A stretch of DNA of 64,000 nt from Pseudomonas sp. IB20 (GCF_009707325.1 NZ_CP046103.1:2336012-2400011); one strand, 5' to 3'; positions 23,908 through 33,166 are shown, counted from the first letter of the stretch. Numbers and translations: made by a program. The notes: generated by a model not told the origin, from the letters alone.

Positions 23908-26433
23908 ATGGTTATCTGGTTATTGGTGGGCTTCGCAGCAGCGATTGCCCTGGCGTATCGACAAGCCGTCGCCGCCCTGTGGTTGGGCGCTGGCCTTATC
24001 TGGCTGGCGGCGGGTTACCTGTTCAACGTGGTGGCCGGGTTTGGCGCCACCGTCGCGGCGATACTGGTGGTGTTGCCCGCGTTGCTGCTGGCGATCAAGC
24101 CCCTGCGCCGCGCGTTGTTGACCAGCAAGGCCCTGGGCCTGTTTCGTACAATCATGCCGGCCATGTCCGACACCGAACGCGCCGCGATCGAATCCGGCAC
24201 CGTGTGGTGGGATGCCGAGCTGTTCAGCGGCAAACCCAACTGGGACCGCCTGCTCAAGGCCGCACCGGCCAGCCTCAGCGCTGAAGAACAAGCCTTTCTC
24301 GACAACGAGGTCGAGACCCTCTGTGACATTGCCAACGACTGGGAAACCACCCAGGTCTGGCAGGACATGTCCCCCGAAGGCTGGCAATACACCAAGGACG
24401 CCGGGTTCCTTGGCATGATCATTCCCAAGCAGTACGGCGGCAAAGGCTTCTCCCACTATGCGCATTCGCAAGTGGTGATGAAACTGTCGACGCGCTGCTC
24501 GGCGGCGGCGATTTCGGTGATGGTGCCCAACTCCCTGGGCCCGGCTGAACTGCTGCTGCATTACGGCACTGATGCCCAGCGCAATTACTACCTGCCGCGC
24601 CTGGCGCGGGGTGAAGACATTCCCTGCTTTGCGCTGACCAGCCCCTATGCCGGTTCCGATGCCGGGGCGATTCCTGACCTGGGCATCGTCTGCAAAGGCG
24701 TGCACGAAGGCGAGGAAGTGCTGGGTTTCAAAGTGACTTGGGACAAGCGCTATATCACCCTTGGGCCCATCGCCACGGTGCTGGGCCTGGCGTTTCGTGC
24801 CGAAGACCCGGACGGTTTGCTCGGCAAGGCGGGCTCGCTGGGGATTACCTGCGCGTTGATTCCAACGTCCCACCCAGGTGTGAACAGCGGCCGTCGTCAC
24901 TGGCCGCTGAACGCCGTGTTCCAGAACGGCCCGACCACCGGCAAGGATGTGTTTATTCCGCTGGAATGGGTCATCGGCGGCCGCGAACAGGTCGGCAATG
25001 GCTGGCGCATGTTGATGGAATGCCTGGCAGCCGGGCGGGCGATTTCCTTACCCTCGGCCAACGTCGGCCTGGGCAAAGTCGCGGTGCGCGGCACCACCGC
25101 CTACGCGGCGATGCGTAAACAGTTCGGCCTGCCCATCGGCAAGTTCGAAGGCGTGCAGGCGCCATTGGCGCGCATGGCCGGGCATTTGTATGCCTGCGAT
25201 GCGGTGCGCAAGGTCTCGGTGGCGTCCCTGGATGCCGGCGAAAAACCCTCGGTGATCTCGGCCATCGCCAAATACCACGTCACCGAGCGCGCGCGGATCA
25301 TCGTCAACGACGGCATGGACATCGTCGCCGGCAAGGGTATCTGCATGGGGCCGAATAACTTCCTGGCCCGCGCTTACCAGCAAAGCCCGATTGCGATCAC
25401 CGTGGAGGGCGCGAACATCATGACCCGTTGCCTGATCATCTTTGGTCAGGGCCTGATCCGCTGCCATCCCTATGTGTTCCGCGAGATGGAAGCCGCGCGC
25501 AACCCGGACCGGCGCAAGGCGCTGGAGGCATTCGACAGCGCGATGTTCGGCCATGTGAGCTTTGTGCTGGCTAATACCGTACGCGCGGCGGTGCATTCGC
25601 TGACCGGCGGGCGGCTGCTTTCCGCACCGGCCAAGACCGACCCGGCGCTGGCGTCCTACTACCGCCAGGCCAATCGGCTGTCGGTGGTGCTGGCGTTGAT
25701 CTCGGACGTGTCCATGGGCGTACTCGGCGGTGCGCTCAAGCGTAAGGAAAGTATCACCGGGCGCCTGGGGGATATTCTGTCGCAACTGTACATCCTGTCC
25801 TGCGTGCTCAAGCGCTTTGAGGATGACGGACGGCCCCAGGCAGACCTGCCGCTGGTGCACTGGTCGGCCCAAGACGCGCTGTTGCGTGCCCATGAAGCCC
25901 TGGCCGAAGTGCTCGATAACTACCCCTCCAAAGCCGCTGCAGTCGTGGTGCGCGGTTTGAGTTTCCCGTTCGGTATTCCACTGCGTAAACCCTCGGATCG
26001 CTTGCTGGCGCAAGTGGCGGATGTGGTGCAAACCCCAGGCGAAACCCGCGACCGGTTGCTGGCTAACTCCTACATCCCACGCCCGGAAATCGACAAGCTG
26101 GCTTACGGCGAATTGGGCTTGCGCTTGTTGCCGCAGGTAGAACTGATCGAAGCGCGGCTCAAGTCGGCGGTCAAGCAAGGCCTGATCGAACCGATGCCGA
26201 TTTGCGCCACGGCCTTCACCGGCTGGCGCGTCAAAGCGCGGGCGCTGGACTTGATCAGTGACGAGGAAGATAGCTTGCTGGGGCGCTATGTGGAATACGC
26301 CGACCATGGCATTCAAGTCGACGACTTCCCGCAGGATTTCGGCTTGCTCGAAGCGTTGCAGCAGCGTCAGCAAGCGCTGGAGCCCAAGGCCAAACGCCGC
26401 ACCCCCCAAGGCGAAAACGCCTCGGTGAACTAG
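23908..26433 (+). CDS. fadE: Acyl-CoA dehydrogenase FadE
   Basis: An 841-residue FadE of the large gamma-proteobacterial type: two N-terminal hydrophobic segments (residues 1-70), FAD-linked acyl-CoA dehydrogenase domain (GFLGMIIPKQYGGKGFSHYA, CFALTSPYAGSDAGA, ITVEGANIMTRCLIIFGQG) and the C-terminal DUF1974 extension. It catalyses the first step of beta-oxidation, acyl-CoA to trans-2-enoyl-CoA, at the membrane. It leads a five-gene run whose later products complete the spiral. AGAGGT precedes the ATG. Confidence 0.93.
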   Translation: MVIWLLVGFAAAIALAYRQAVAALWLGAGLIWLAAGYLFNVVAGFGATVAAILVVLPALLLAIKPLRRALLTSKALGLFRTIMPAMSDTERAAIESGTVWWDAELFSGKPNWDRLLKAAPASLSAEEQAFLDNEVETLCDIANDWETTQVWQDMSPEGWQYTKDAGFLGMIIPKQYGGKGFSHYAHSQVVMKLSTRCSAAAISVMVPNSLGPAELLLHYGTDAQRNYYLPRLARGEDIPCFALTSPYAGSDAGAIPDLGIVCKGVHEGEEVLGFKVTWDKRYITLGPIATVLGLAFRAEDPDGLLGKAGSLGITCALIPTSHPGVNSGRRHWPLNAVFQNGPTTGKDVFIPLEWVIGGREQVGNGWRMLMECLAAGRAISLPSANVGLGKVAVRGTTAYAAMRKQFGLPIGKFEGVQAPLARMAGHLYACDAVRKVSVASLDAGEKPSVISAIAKYHVTERARIIVNDGMDIVAGKGICMGPNNFLARAYQQSPIAITVEGANIMTRCLIIFGQGLIRCHPYVFREMEAARNPDRRKALEAFDSAMFGHVSFVLANTVRAAVHSLTGGRLLSAPAKTDPALASYYRQANRLSVVLALISDVSMGVLGGALKRKESITGRLGDILSQLYILSCVLKRFEDDGRPQADLPLVHWSAQDALLRAHEALAEVLDNYPSKAAAVVVRGLSFPFGIPLRKPSDRLLAQVADVVQTPGETRDRLLANSYIPRPEIDKLAYGELGLRLLPQVELIEARLKSAVKQGLIEPMPICATAFTGWRVKARALDLISDEEDSLLGRYVEYADHGIQVDDFPQDFGLLEALQQRQQALEPKAKRRTPQGENASVN

Positions 26434-26450
26434 GAGAAGCGCGGTCCACC

Positions 26451-26516
26451 TGTGGAGGCCGGCTTGCCTGCGATGGCATCACGGTGTCTGTATCGCAGGC
26501 AAGCCAGCTCCCACAG
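26451..26516. repeat. REPIN (inverted REP pair)
   Basis: GGCTTGCCTGCGATGGCATC and the opposite arm GCAGGCAAGCCAGCTCCCAC face each other between fadE and the FabG-like gene. The element can fold into a long hairpin in the mRNA and may modulate the distance or stability within the operon. Confidence 0.85.
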
Positions 26517-26562
26517 TTGATCGGGTTTACAAGGCAGGATTGTTTTGTGAGTGGGACCTTTT

Positions 26563-27906
26563 ATGAGTGACAGCTACCTATCCTTCGTCAATTCCCCCTG
26601 GGGCCGGCGCTTGGCCCAGGCTATCGGCCTGCCGCAACCCTTGCCGTTGCAGCGTCATCGCAGCGGCCAGTCAGGTCTGGCCAACCCGGTGATCGTCGCC
26701 GGGGCAGGGCGGCTTGCCTCGCAGGTGCAACAGATTTTCGAGGCCACCGACACCGTCGCCGCCACCCCGGCGACCCTCAAGGCGCCGTCCACGGTCAAGG
26801 TGCAAGGCGCAGTGTTTGACGCCACGGGTGTGCTCGATTTACAGCAGCTCGATGAGCTGTACGTGTTTTTCCACGCCAACGCCAAACGCCTCGGCCACCA
26901 CGGCCGCGTGGTGGTGCTCGGCACTGCGCCGGAACATTGCCAGGATTTGCCCCAGGCCATCGCCCAGCGTGCCCTTGAAGGCCTGGTGCGTTCGCTGGCC
27001 AAGGAGCTGCGCCGGGCGATCACCGCGCAATTGATCTACGTCGCGCCGGGTGCCGAACACGCCCTGGACAGCAGCTTGCGCTTCTTCCTGTCGCGCCGTT
27101 CGGCCTATGTGTCGGGGCAAGTGGTGCGCCTGGAAAAACCGGTGGACGGCGCTGTCGCCGTGAACTGGGACAAACCCTTCGCCGGTCGACGTGCGCTGGT
27201 GACGGGCGCTTCCCGTGGGATTGGTCTGGCCGTCGCCCAAGTGCTGGCCCGCGACGGCGCCCATGTGGTTTGCGTCGACGTGCCCCAAGCCCAGGAGGCG
27301 CTGCGCCAGGCCGCTGACAGTGTGAACGGCTCAGCCTTGGCGCTGGACATCACTGCCGCGGATGCCGCCGCGTTGTTGCAGGCGCATGTCAGCCAATACG
27401 GCGCCTTCGACGTGGTGGTGCACAACGCCGGGATCACCCGAGACAAAACCATCGCCAAGATGACCGAGGCGGCCTGGCGCAGTGTGCTGGCGGTCAACCT
27501 GCAAGCGCCGTTGCAGCTGAGCAATGCCTTGTTGCACAGCCAAGGGTTGAACCCGGGCGGGCGGATTGTGTGCGTGTCGTCGATCTCCGGCATTGCCGGC
27601 AACCTGGGGCAAAGCAACTACGCCACCTCCAAGGCCGGTGTGATTGGCCTGGTGCAGGGCCTGGCGCCGTTGGCGGCGCAGCAGCAAGTCACGGTGAATG
27701 CCGTGGCGCCCGGGTTTATCGAGACGCAGATGACCGCGAAAATTCCGCTGATGATTCGCGAGGCGGGGCGGCGCATGAACTCGATGTCCCAAGGCGGGCA
27801 ACCGATTGATGTGGCCGAGACCATCGCCTGGCTGGCCCATCCGGCGTCCGGCGGGGTTAACGGCCAAGTCGTACGCGTGTGCGGCCAAAGCCTGCTGGGA
27901 GCCTGA
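26563..27906 (+). CDS. High-molecular-weight FabG-type 3-oxoacyl reductase/3-hydroxyacyl-CoA dehydrogenase
   Basis: A 447-residue protein with an N-terminal degenerate Rossmann half (1-200) and a C-terminal catalytic SDR domain: TGASRGIGLAVA, HNAGITRDKTI, SSISGIAGN and YATSKAG with the Tyr-x-x-x-Lys. This is the FabG4 layout known from mycobacteria, where the enzyme acts on (R)-3-hydroxyacyl-CoA with NADH. Here it sits between fadE and a MaoC hydratase, so it most likely works in beta-oxidation rather than synthesis. ATG 26563 is chosen; GTG 26551 is in frame four codons upstream. Confidence 0.88.
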   Translation: MSDSYLSFVNSPWGRRLAQAIGLPQPLPLQRHRSGQSGLANPVIVAGAGRLASQVQQIFEATDTVAATPATLKAPSTVKVQGAVFDATGVLDLQQLDELYVFFHANAKRLGHHGRVVVLGTAPEHCQDLPQAIAQRALEGLVRSLAKELRRAITAQLIYVAPGAEHALDSSLRFFLSRRSAYVSGQVVRLEKPVDGAVAVNWDKPFAGRRALVTGASRGIGLAVAQVLARDGAHVVCVDVPQAQEALRQAADSVNGSALALDITAADAAALLQAHVSQYGAFDVVVHNAGITRDKTIAKMTEAAWRSVLAVNLQAPLQLSNALLHSQGLNPGGRIVCVSSISGIAGNLGQSNYATSKAGVIGLVQGLAPLAAQQQVTVNAVAPGFIETQMTAKIPLMIREAGRRMNSMSQGGQPIDVAETIAWLAHPASGGVNGQVVRVCGQSLLGA

Positions 27907-27909
27907 GCC

Positions 27910-28800
27910 ATGGACTACGTGACGCAGATCATCGACCCACCACCCTCACGCACCCAGCTGTTACTGGATGGTGTGCGCGCGCTGCGCAAACCCAAGCTCG
28001 ACGGCGCGCCGTTGCTGCCCCAGGCACTGTTGGTGCGCGCGGCGGTGGAGCTGTCGGCCAGTGACATCGCCGCGTATGGCCGCGCCTGTGGTTTCCGGCG
28101 TGAGCAGGGCGTGCCGCTGTCCTATCCGCACGTGCTGGCGTTCCCGTTGCACCTGATGCTGCTGACGCGGCCAAGCTTTCCGTACCCGGCCAGCGGCATG
28201 GTGCATCTGGCCAATCGCATTCGTCAGCACCAGCGCTTGCACGAAGGCCAGGCGCTGCGCCTGGAGGTATTTTGCGAGCGTTGGGTCGCGCATCCCAAAG
28301 GCCAGGCGCTGAGTATCGCCACGCGGGCCTACAGCGCCGACGCGCTGGTGTGGGAGAGCGACAGCCTGTACCTGCGTCGCGCCGTGAAAAACCCGGTCGG
28401 TGAACCGTGGGATGACGTGCTGGGGTTGCAGGAAGACGGCCTGTTACGCACCCAACGCTGGGTGCTACCCGCCGACCTCGGCCGACGGTTTGCCAAGGTT
28501 TCGGGGGATTTCAACCCGATTCACACCTCGGTGATCGGCGCCAAAATATTCGGCTTTCGCCGTGCTATCGCCCACGGCATGTGGACCTTGGGCCGCGCAT
28601 TGGCGGCCCAGCAACCGCCGGGTGGTCTGGATCAGGCGCAAGCGCATTGCGACTTCAAACTGCCGATCTTCCTGCCCGGCCAGGTCGCCCTGTGGAGTCG
28701 CCCGGCAACCGGCCCGCGCCGTGAGTTCGAAGTGCGCAACTTTGCCGGTGATAAACCGCATATGCGTGGGCTGTTTATTTGGAATGAGAGCCACCCATGA
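27910..28800 (+). CDS. MaoC-family (R)-type enoyl-CoA hydratase
   Basis: A 296-residue double-hotdog protein. The hydratase motif is in the second half: FAKVSGDFNPIHTSVIGAKIFG at about 200, with catalytic Asp and His, followed by AIAHGMWTLGRALA. MaoC enzymes add water to trans-2-enoyl-CoA giving the (R)-3-hydroxy isomer, the substrate for the FabG-type partner upstream. It starts 3 bp after that gene, and its TGA overlaps the thiolase ATG (ATGA), so the three are translationally linked. Confidence 0.88.
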   Translation: MDYVTQIIDPPPSRTQLLLDGVRALRKPKLDGAPLLPQALLVRAAVELSASDIAAYGRACGFRREQGVPLSYPHVLAFPLHLMLLTRPSFPYPASGMVHLANRIRQHQRLHEGQALRLEVFCERWVAHPKGQALSIATRAYSADALVWESDSLYLRRAVKNPVGEPWDDVLGLQEDGLLRTQRWVLPADLGRRFAKVSGDFNPIHTSVIGAKIFGFRRAIAHGMWTLGRALAAQQPPGGLDQAQAHCDFKLPIFLPGQVALWSRPATGPRREFEVRNFAGDKPHMRGLFIWNESHP

Positions 28801-30095
28801 GTGATTACAGCTTCAACCCGGCCCCGACCCGCCGTGTGGCGATTATCGGCGGCAACCGTATTCCGTTTGCCCGTTCCAACAGTGTGTATGCCCATGACAG
28901 CAACCAGGACCTGCTGGTCGCCGCCTTGCAAGGCCTGGTCGAGCGCTACAACCTGCACGGCCAGCGCCTGGGCGAGTTTGCTGCGGGCGCGGTGATCAAG
29001 CATTCGCGGGATTTCAACTTGGCGCGTGAGTCGTTGTTGTCGACCACGCTGTCGCCAGAAACGCCTGCGTACGACGTGCAACAAGCCTGCGGCACGGGCC
29101 TGGAAGCGGCGTTGCTGGTGGCGAATAAAATCGCCCTGGGCCAGATCGAAGTGGGCATTGCCGGGGGGGCCGACACCACCTCCGATGCGCCCATCGGCAT
29201 CAATGAATCCCTGCGCCACACCTTACTCTCGGCTAATCGCGCCAAAGGCCTTGGCGACACGTTGAAAGCGCTGCTGAAGGTGCGACCGGCGATGTTTTTC
29301 AAGCCGTTGCTGCCGCGCAATGGCGAGCCGCGCACCGGCTTGTCGATGGGTGAGCACTGCGAAGAAATGGCCAAGCGCTGGCAGATCAAACGCCTGGCCC
29401 AGGACGAGTTGACCCTGACCAGCCATCAGCGCCTGGATGCGGCCTACCAACGTGGCTTCTTTGACGATTTGATCAGCCCTTACCGTGGCCTGGTGCGCGA
29501 CAACAACCTGCGCGCCGACGCCAGCCTGGAGAAGCTCGCCGGGCTGTCCCCGGCCTACGACCGCCAGAACGGCACCCTCACGGCGGGCAACTCCACGCCG
29601 CTGACCGATGGCGCCTCGGTGGTGCTGCTGGCCAGCGAAGAATGGGCGGCTGAACATGGCTGGCCAGTACTGGCCTACCTGCGCACTGGCGAGACGGCGG
29701 CGGTGAGTTTTGTCGACGGCGCCGAGGGCCTGTTGATGGCACCGGCCTATGCGGTGCCACGCATGCTCAAACGCGAAGGCCTGAGCTTTGCCGACTTCGA
29801 TTTTTTTGAGATTCACGAAGCCTTCGCCGCTCAGGTGCTGTGCACCCTCAAGGCCTGGGAGGACGCCGATTATTGCCGCGAGCGTCTAGGCTTGGACGCA
29901 CCGTTGGGCGCCATCGACCGCAGCAAGATGAACGTCAACGGCGGCTCGCTCGGCTGCGGTCATCCGTTCGCCGCCACCGGTGGCCGGCAACTGGCGGCGC
30001 TGGCCAAAACCATCCATGAGAACGGTGGCGGGCGCGGCTTGATTTCGATCTGCGCGGCGGGCGGGCTGGGCATTACTGCCATCGTCGAAAAGTAG
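28797..30095 (+). CDS. Acetyl-CoA C-acyltransferase (thiolase, FadI-like)
   Basis: A 432-residue thiolase: nucleophile Cys in VQQACGTGLEAALL (about 97), catalytic His in EIHEAFAAQ (about 341), and the second Cys in ISICAAGGLGITAI near the C-terminus, with NVNGGSLGCGHPFAATGGR. It cleaves 3-ketoacyl-CoA to acetyl-CoA and a shortened acyl-CoA. The ATG overlaps the end of the MaoC gene. Confidence 0.93.
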   Translation: MSDYSFNPAPTRRVAIIGGNRIPFARSNSVYAHDSNQDLLVAALQGLVERYNLHGQRLGEFAAGAVIKHSRDFNLARESLLSTTLSPETPAYDVQQACGTGLEAALLVANKIALGQIEVGIAGGADTTSDAPIGINESLRHTLLSANRAKGLGDTLKALLKVRPAMFFKPLLPRNGEPRTGLSMGEHCEEMAKRWQIKRLAQDELTLTSHQRLDAAYQRGFFDDLISPYRGLVRDNNLRADASLEKLAGLSPAYDRQNGTLTAGNSTPLTDGASVVLLASEEWAAEHGWPVLAYLRTGETAAVSFVDGAEGLLMAPAYAVPRMLKREGLSFADFDFFEIHEAFAAQVLCTLKAWEDADYCRERLGLDAPLGAIDRSKMNVNGGSLGCGHPFAATGGRQLAALAKTIHENGGGRGLISICAAGGLGITAIVEK

Positions 30096-30126
30096 CGTTA
30101 CCCAAAACAATAACAAGGAGACTGCC

Positions 30127-31905
30127 ATGAACGCTGTAAGCCTGGAACACGCCGAACGGATCTGGTTGAACGCTTACTTGCCCGGCGTGCCGGCAGACAT
30201 TGAGGCGGGTATCGAGGCGTATCCGTCGTTGCGTGAGGTGTTCCTGGAACACCTGGAGAAGTTCCGCGAACGCGTCGCTTACGTCAGCATCGGTACCGAA
30301 ATGACCTATGCCGACTGGCAGGTGCAAGGCATCGCGTTTGCCGCGTGGCTGCAGGGCCAGGGCGTGAAGAAAGGCGACCGTGTGGCGTTGATGATGCCCA
30401 ACTGCTTGCAGTACCCGATCTGCCTGCTGGGCACGATCCTGGCCGGTGCGGTGGTGGTCAACGTCAACCCGCTGTACACCGCCCATGAGCTCAAGCATTT
30501 GCTCAAGGACAGCGGCGCCGAAACGGTGGTGATCTTCGAAAACTTCGCCCACACCCTCGAAAAGGTTGTGGCCGGCAGCAGCGTCAAGCGCGTGGTGGTG
30601 GCGGCCATCGGCGACTTACTCGGCACCTTGAAGGGCGCGGCGATGAACTTCATCCTGCGCAGCGTGCAAAAGCAGGTGCCCACATTCAACCTGCCCGGCG
30701 CCGTGCGCTTCAACAAGGTGCTGAAACAGGGGCGGGCGCTTAATCACCTCCCGGTGGCGATGAACCTCGATGAGCTGGCCTTCTTGCAATACACCGGCGG
30801 CACCACGGGGGACGCCAAGGGCGTGATGCTCAGCCACCGCAATATCATCGCCAACCTGTTGCAGGCCAAGGCCTGGGTCGGTGACCAGTTGGACCAGGAC
30901 ACGCAAGAAACCAACGTCACCTTGTTGCCGCTGTACCACATCTTTTCCCTGACGGTGAACTGCCTGATGTTCATGTGCCTGGGCGGGCGCAACATCCTAA
31001 TCGCCAACCCGCGCGACGTGAAGCGCGTGCAGATGATCCTGCGCAAAGAGCGTTTCAACGGGATTGCCGGGGTCAACACCTTGTTTAATGGCTTGCTGGA
31101 AAACAAGGAATTCTGCGCGCGGGACTTCTCCGACCTGCGCATGGTGATTGCCGGCGGCATGGCCACGCACACGGCGGTGGCCAAGCGTTGGAAGGAGGTG
31201 ACAGGGCTGCCGATCATCGAGGGCTACGGGCTGACCGAATGCTCGCCGGTGGTGAGCATCAGCCCCATCGACATCTCACGCATGCGCGAGATGGAGTTTA
31301 CCGGCAGCATTGGCGTGCCATTGCCGTCGACCTGGGTGCGCTTTATGCGCGAGGACGGCGAGTTGGCCGGCATCGGTGAGCAGGGCGAACTGCAAGTGCG
31401 TGGGCCGCAGGTGATGCAGGGTTACTGGAAGCGCCCGAAGGAAACCGCCGAGGTGCTGGATGCCGAGGGCTGGTTGTCGACCGGGGATATCGGCGTAATG
31501 GATGAGCGCGGCTATATCCGCCTGGTCGACCGCAAGAAAGACATGATCCTGGTCTCGGGCTTCAACGTGTACCCCAATGAAATCGAAGACGTGGTGGCCT
31601 TGCACCCAGGCGTGAGTGAAGTGGCGGCCATCGGCGTGGAAGACGCTGTGACCGGGGAAAAAGTGAAAATCATCGTCGTGCGCAAAGACCCGAACCTGAC
31701 CCAGGAACAGATCCTCGCTCACTGCCGGGAATACCTGACAGGGTACAAAGTGCCGCGGTATGTGGAATTTCGCACCACCGAACTGCCCAAGACCACCGTC
31801 GGCAAAGTACTGCCCGCCCAAGCGCGAAGATTAAATGTGGGAGCGGGCTTGCCCGCGATGACCATGGGTATCTACGCAACTTTTTGTGTTGCGCTAAGTT
31901 TTTGA
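30127..31905 (+). CDS. fadD: Long-chain fatty acid-CoA ligase (FadD), 3' end altered by a REP element
   Basis: An adenylate-forming ligase activating fatty acids for beta-oxidation: the ATP motif TGGTTGDAKGVMLSH (about 219-233), EGYGLTECSPVVS (about 365) and STGDIGVMDERGYIRLVDRKKDMI (about 455-475). The family end, LPKTTVGKVL, is followed by PAQARRLNVGAGLPAMTMG..., where VGAGLPAM is the translation of a REP sequence at 31836-31863 and the rest is translated composite repeat. The protein is thus about 30 residues longer than usual. AACAAGGAG precedes the ATG. It ends the fadE operon. Confidence 0.9.
   Translation: MNAVSLEHAERIWLNAYLPGVPADIEAGIEAYPSLREVFLEHLEKFRERVAYVSIGTEMTYADWQVQGIAFAAWLQGQGVKKGDRVALMMPNCLQYPICLLGTILAGAVVVNVNPLYTAHELKHLLKDSGAETVVIFENFAHTLEKVVAGSSVKRVVVAAIGDLLGTLKGAAMNFILRSVQKQVPTFNLPGAVRFNKVLKQGRALNHLPVAMNLDELAFLQYTGGTTGDAKGVMLSHRNIIANLLQAKAWVGDQLDQDTQETNVTLLPLYHIFSLTVNCLMFMCLGGRNILIANPRDVKRVQMILRKERFNGIAGVNTLFNGLLENKEFCARDFSDLRMVIAGGMATHTAVAKRWKEVTGLPIIEGYGLTECSPVVSISPIDISRMREMEFTGSIGVPLPSTWVRFMREDGELAGIGEQGELQVRGPQVMQGYWKRPKETAEVLDAEGWLSTGDIGVMDERGYIRLVDRKKDMILVSGFNVYPNEIEDVVALHPGVSEVAAIGVEDAVTGEKVKIIVVRKDPNLTQEQILAHCREYLTGYKVPRYVEFRTTELPKTTVGKVLPAQARRLNVGAGLPAMTMGIYATFCVALSF
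31836..31863 (+). repeat. Single REP inside the 3' end of fadD
   Basis: TGTGGGAGCGGGCTTGCCCG and following bases match the Pseudomonas REP core. It is read in frame as the C-terminal tail of FadD. Confidence 0.85.
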
Positions 31906-32290
31906 CCGGGTTTTTAGGTAGATATGAGTACATATCCGTTGCTGCGGTAACGGCTGTATTGGTTCCGCCCTTACGGCGGGTCACTTTTGGAAAAGAGCCC
32001 CAAAAGTAACCAAAAGGGCTCTTGCCCCACCACTCGGTGCCTCGCCTAGGCTCGGCATGCCCTCACTCCGGCTTGAATCCGTGGGCCGCCGCCATGGGCC
32101 ATCCTTGGCCCATCGCGGCTAACCCGGCGTCCTGCCGGGTTACCCACGGATTCAAGCCTGCGTTCGGCCATCGTGGTTAACGGGGCGCCTCAGATCAAGA
32201 TCAAGATCAAGATCAAAAGCAAGAGCACGGCGGCCTAGTAGCCGACCTGAGTGGTTGAAGCAAAAGCAGGGCAAAAGCACAGCAGAAGCA
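31867..32290 (+). repeat. Composite repeat, copy A
   Basis: A roughly 420-bp non-coding repeat beginning GGTATCTACGCAAC. It contains AAGAGCCCCAAAAGTAACC, a long hairpin (32070-32158: GGCTTGAATCCGTGGG paired with CCCACGGATTCAAGCC, with nested GGGCCA and AACCCGGC pairs), then tandem AGATCA units and GGCGGCCTAGTAGCCGACC. Further copies lie at 55739, 56300, 56641 and 57075 in both orientations. Short frames inside it are not genes. Confidence 0.9.
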
Positions 32291-32302
32291 GATCTGCTTT
32301 TC

Positions 32303-32389
32303 TGTGGGAGCTGGCTTGCCTGCGATGCAGGCACCTCGGTGTATCAGGCATAACCAGTTGATGCCATCGCAGGCAAGCCAGCTCCCACA
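32303..32389. repeat. REPIN
   Basis: TGTGGGAGCTGGCTTGCCTG and its inverse CAGGCAAGCCAGCTCCCACA enclose a short spacer. A nearly identical copy lies at 32784-32870. Confidence 0.9.
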
Positions 32390-32437
32390 TTGGATTGAGT
32401 TCAGTTTCAAATATCAGGTCGGCTGTCAGGCGCGGGG

Positions 32438-32535
32438 GCCATCGTGGTTAACGGGGCGCCTCAGATCAAGATCAAGATCAAAAGCACGGCGGCCTAGTAG
32501 CCGACCTGAGTGGTTGAAGCAAAAGCACAGCAGAA
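32438..32535 (+). repeat. Composite repeat, partial copy B
   Basis: Carries only the right part (GTGGTTAACGGGGCGCCTC, three AGATCA-type units, the GGCGGCCTAGTAGCCGACC box). Confidence 0.85.
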
Positions 32536-32568
32536 ACACAGAGCCGTGGGAGCTGGCTCCTGCGACAC

Positions 32569-32709
32569 TGAAGTGCGCCCCAGAAGTTGGACACTCGTCC
32601 AACTCCTGAGGCTTTTCATGAGCAAATACACGACGCAGTTCAAGCTTTCCGCCATTACCACTTTCCTTGAGCAGGGCCGAGGCTTTCGCCGCATAGCCGC
32701 TCAATTCCA
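32569..32709 (+). mobile_element. Remnant of an IS3-family insertion sequence (left end and start of orfA)
   Basis: TGAAGTGCGCCCCAGAAGTT looks like an IS3/IS150-group left inverted repeat. The ATG at 32618 begins MSKYTTQFKLSAITTFLEQG and continues RGFRRIAAQFQ, the N-terminal helix-turn-helix of orfA. The element breaks off at 32709, where adapter-like sequence begins, and no orfB or right end is present. Real truncation and misassembly cannot be separated. Confidence 0.75.
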
Positions 32710-32727
32710 AGACGTGTGCTCTTCCGA
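32710..32727 (+). other. Sequence identical to an Illumina TruSeq adapter
   Basis: AGACGTGTGCTCTTCCGA equals 18 consecutive bases of the standard TruSeq/multiplexing adapter. It joins the IS remnant to composite-repeat sequence, so the join is probably an assembly artefact. Confidence 0.85.
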
Positions 32728-32783
32728 AAGCAAAAGCAGGGCAAAAGCACAGCAGAAGCACAGCAGAAGCAGATCTGCTTTTC

Positions 32784-32870
32784 TGTGGGAGCTGGCTTGC
32801 CTGCGATGCAGACACCTCGGTGTATCAGGCATAACCAGTTGATGCCATCGCAGGCAAGCCAGCTCCCACA
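32784..32870. repeat. REPIN, second copy
   Basis: Differs by only a base or two from the REPIN at 32303-32389, including the spacer, so the two arose by duplication of a larger block or by assembly duplication. Confidence 0.9.
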
Positions 32871-32910
32871 GGATGACCATTTTTGTTTCGGTCGATGGAG
32901 TACATAGCCG

Positions 32911-33050
32911 CGTTCGGCCATCGTGGTTAACGGGGCGCCTCAGATCAAGATCAAGATCAAGATCAAAAGCAAGAGCACGGCGGCCTAGTAGCCGACCTGA
33001 GTGGTAGAAGCAAAAGCAGGGCAGAAGCAGAGCAGAAGCAGAGCACCACC
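32911..33050 (+). repeat. Composite repeat, partial copy B2
   Basis: Starts CGTTCGGCCATCGTGGTTAA and contains four tandem AGATCA-type units and the GGCGGCCTAGTAGCCGACC box, followed by GCAGAAGCAGAGC stretches. Confidence 0.85.
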
Positions 33051-33078
33051 CTATCTAGCTGATGTAATGAGATCCCAA

Positions 33079-33166
33079 TGTGGGAGCGGGCTTGCTCGCG
33101 AAGCGGTGGGTCAGTTACACATGAGCTGACTGACCCACCGCCTTCGCGAGCAAGCCCGCTCCCACA
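33079..33166. repeat. REPIN of the GCTCGCGAA type
   Basis: GTGGGAGCGGGCTTGCTCGC and its inverse flank a short spacer. It is a second REP type compared with the GCTTGCCTGCGATG elements nearby. The spacer is GGTGGGTCAG-rich, as in 56185 and 56975. Confidence 0.88.

Noticed and set aside
25048..26409. A 453-residue minus-strand frame opposite fadE
   Set aside because: Shadow of a strongly conserved gene, with no motif and shadow-type composition.
32303..33166. CRISPR-like array
   Set aside because: The repeats are inverted REP pairs of uneven spacing inside larger duplicated blocks, with no regular direct repeats, unique spacers or cas genes.
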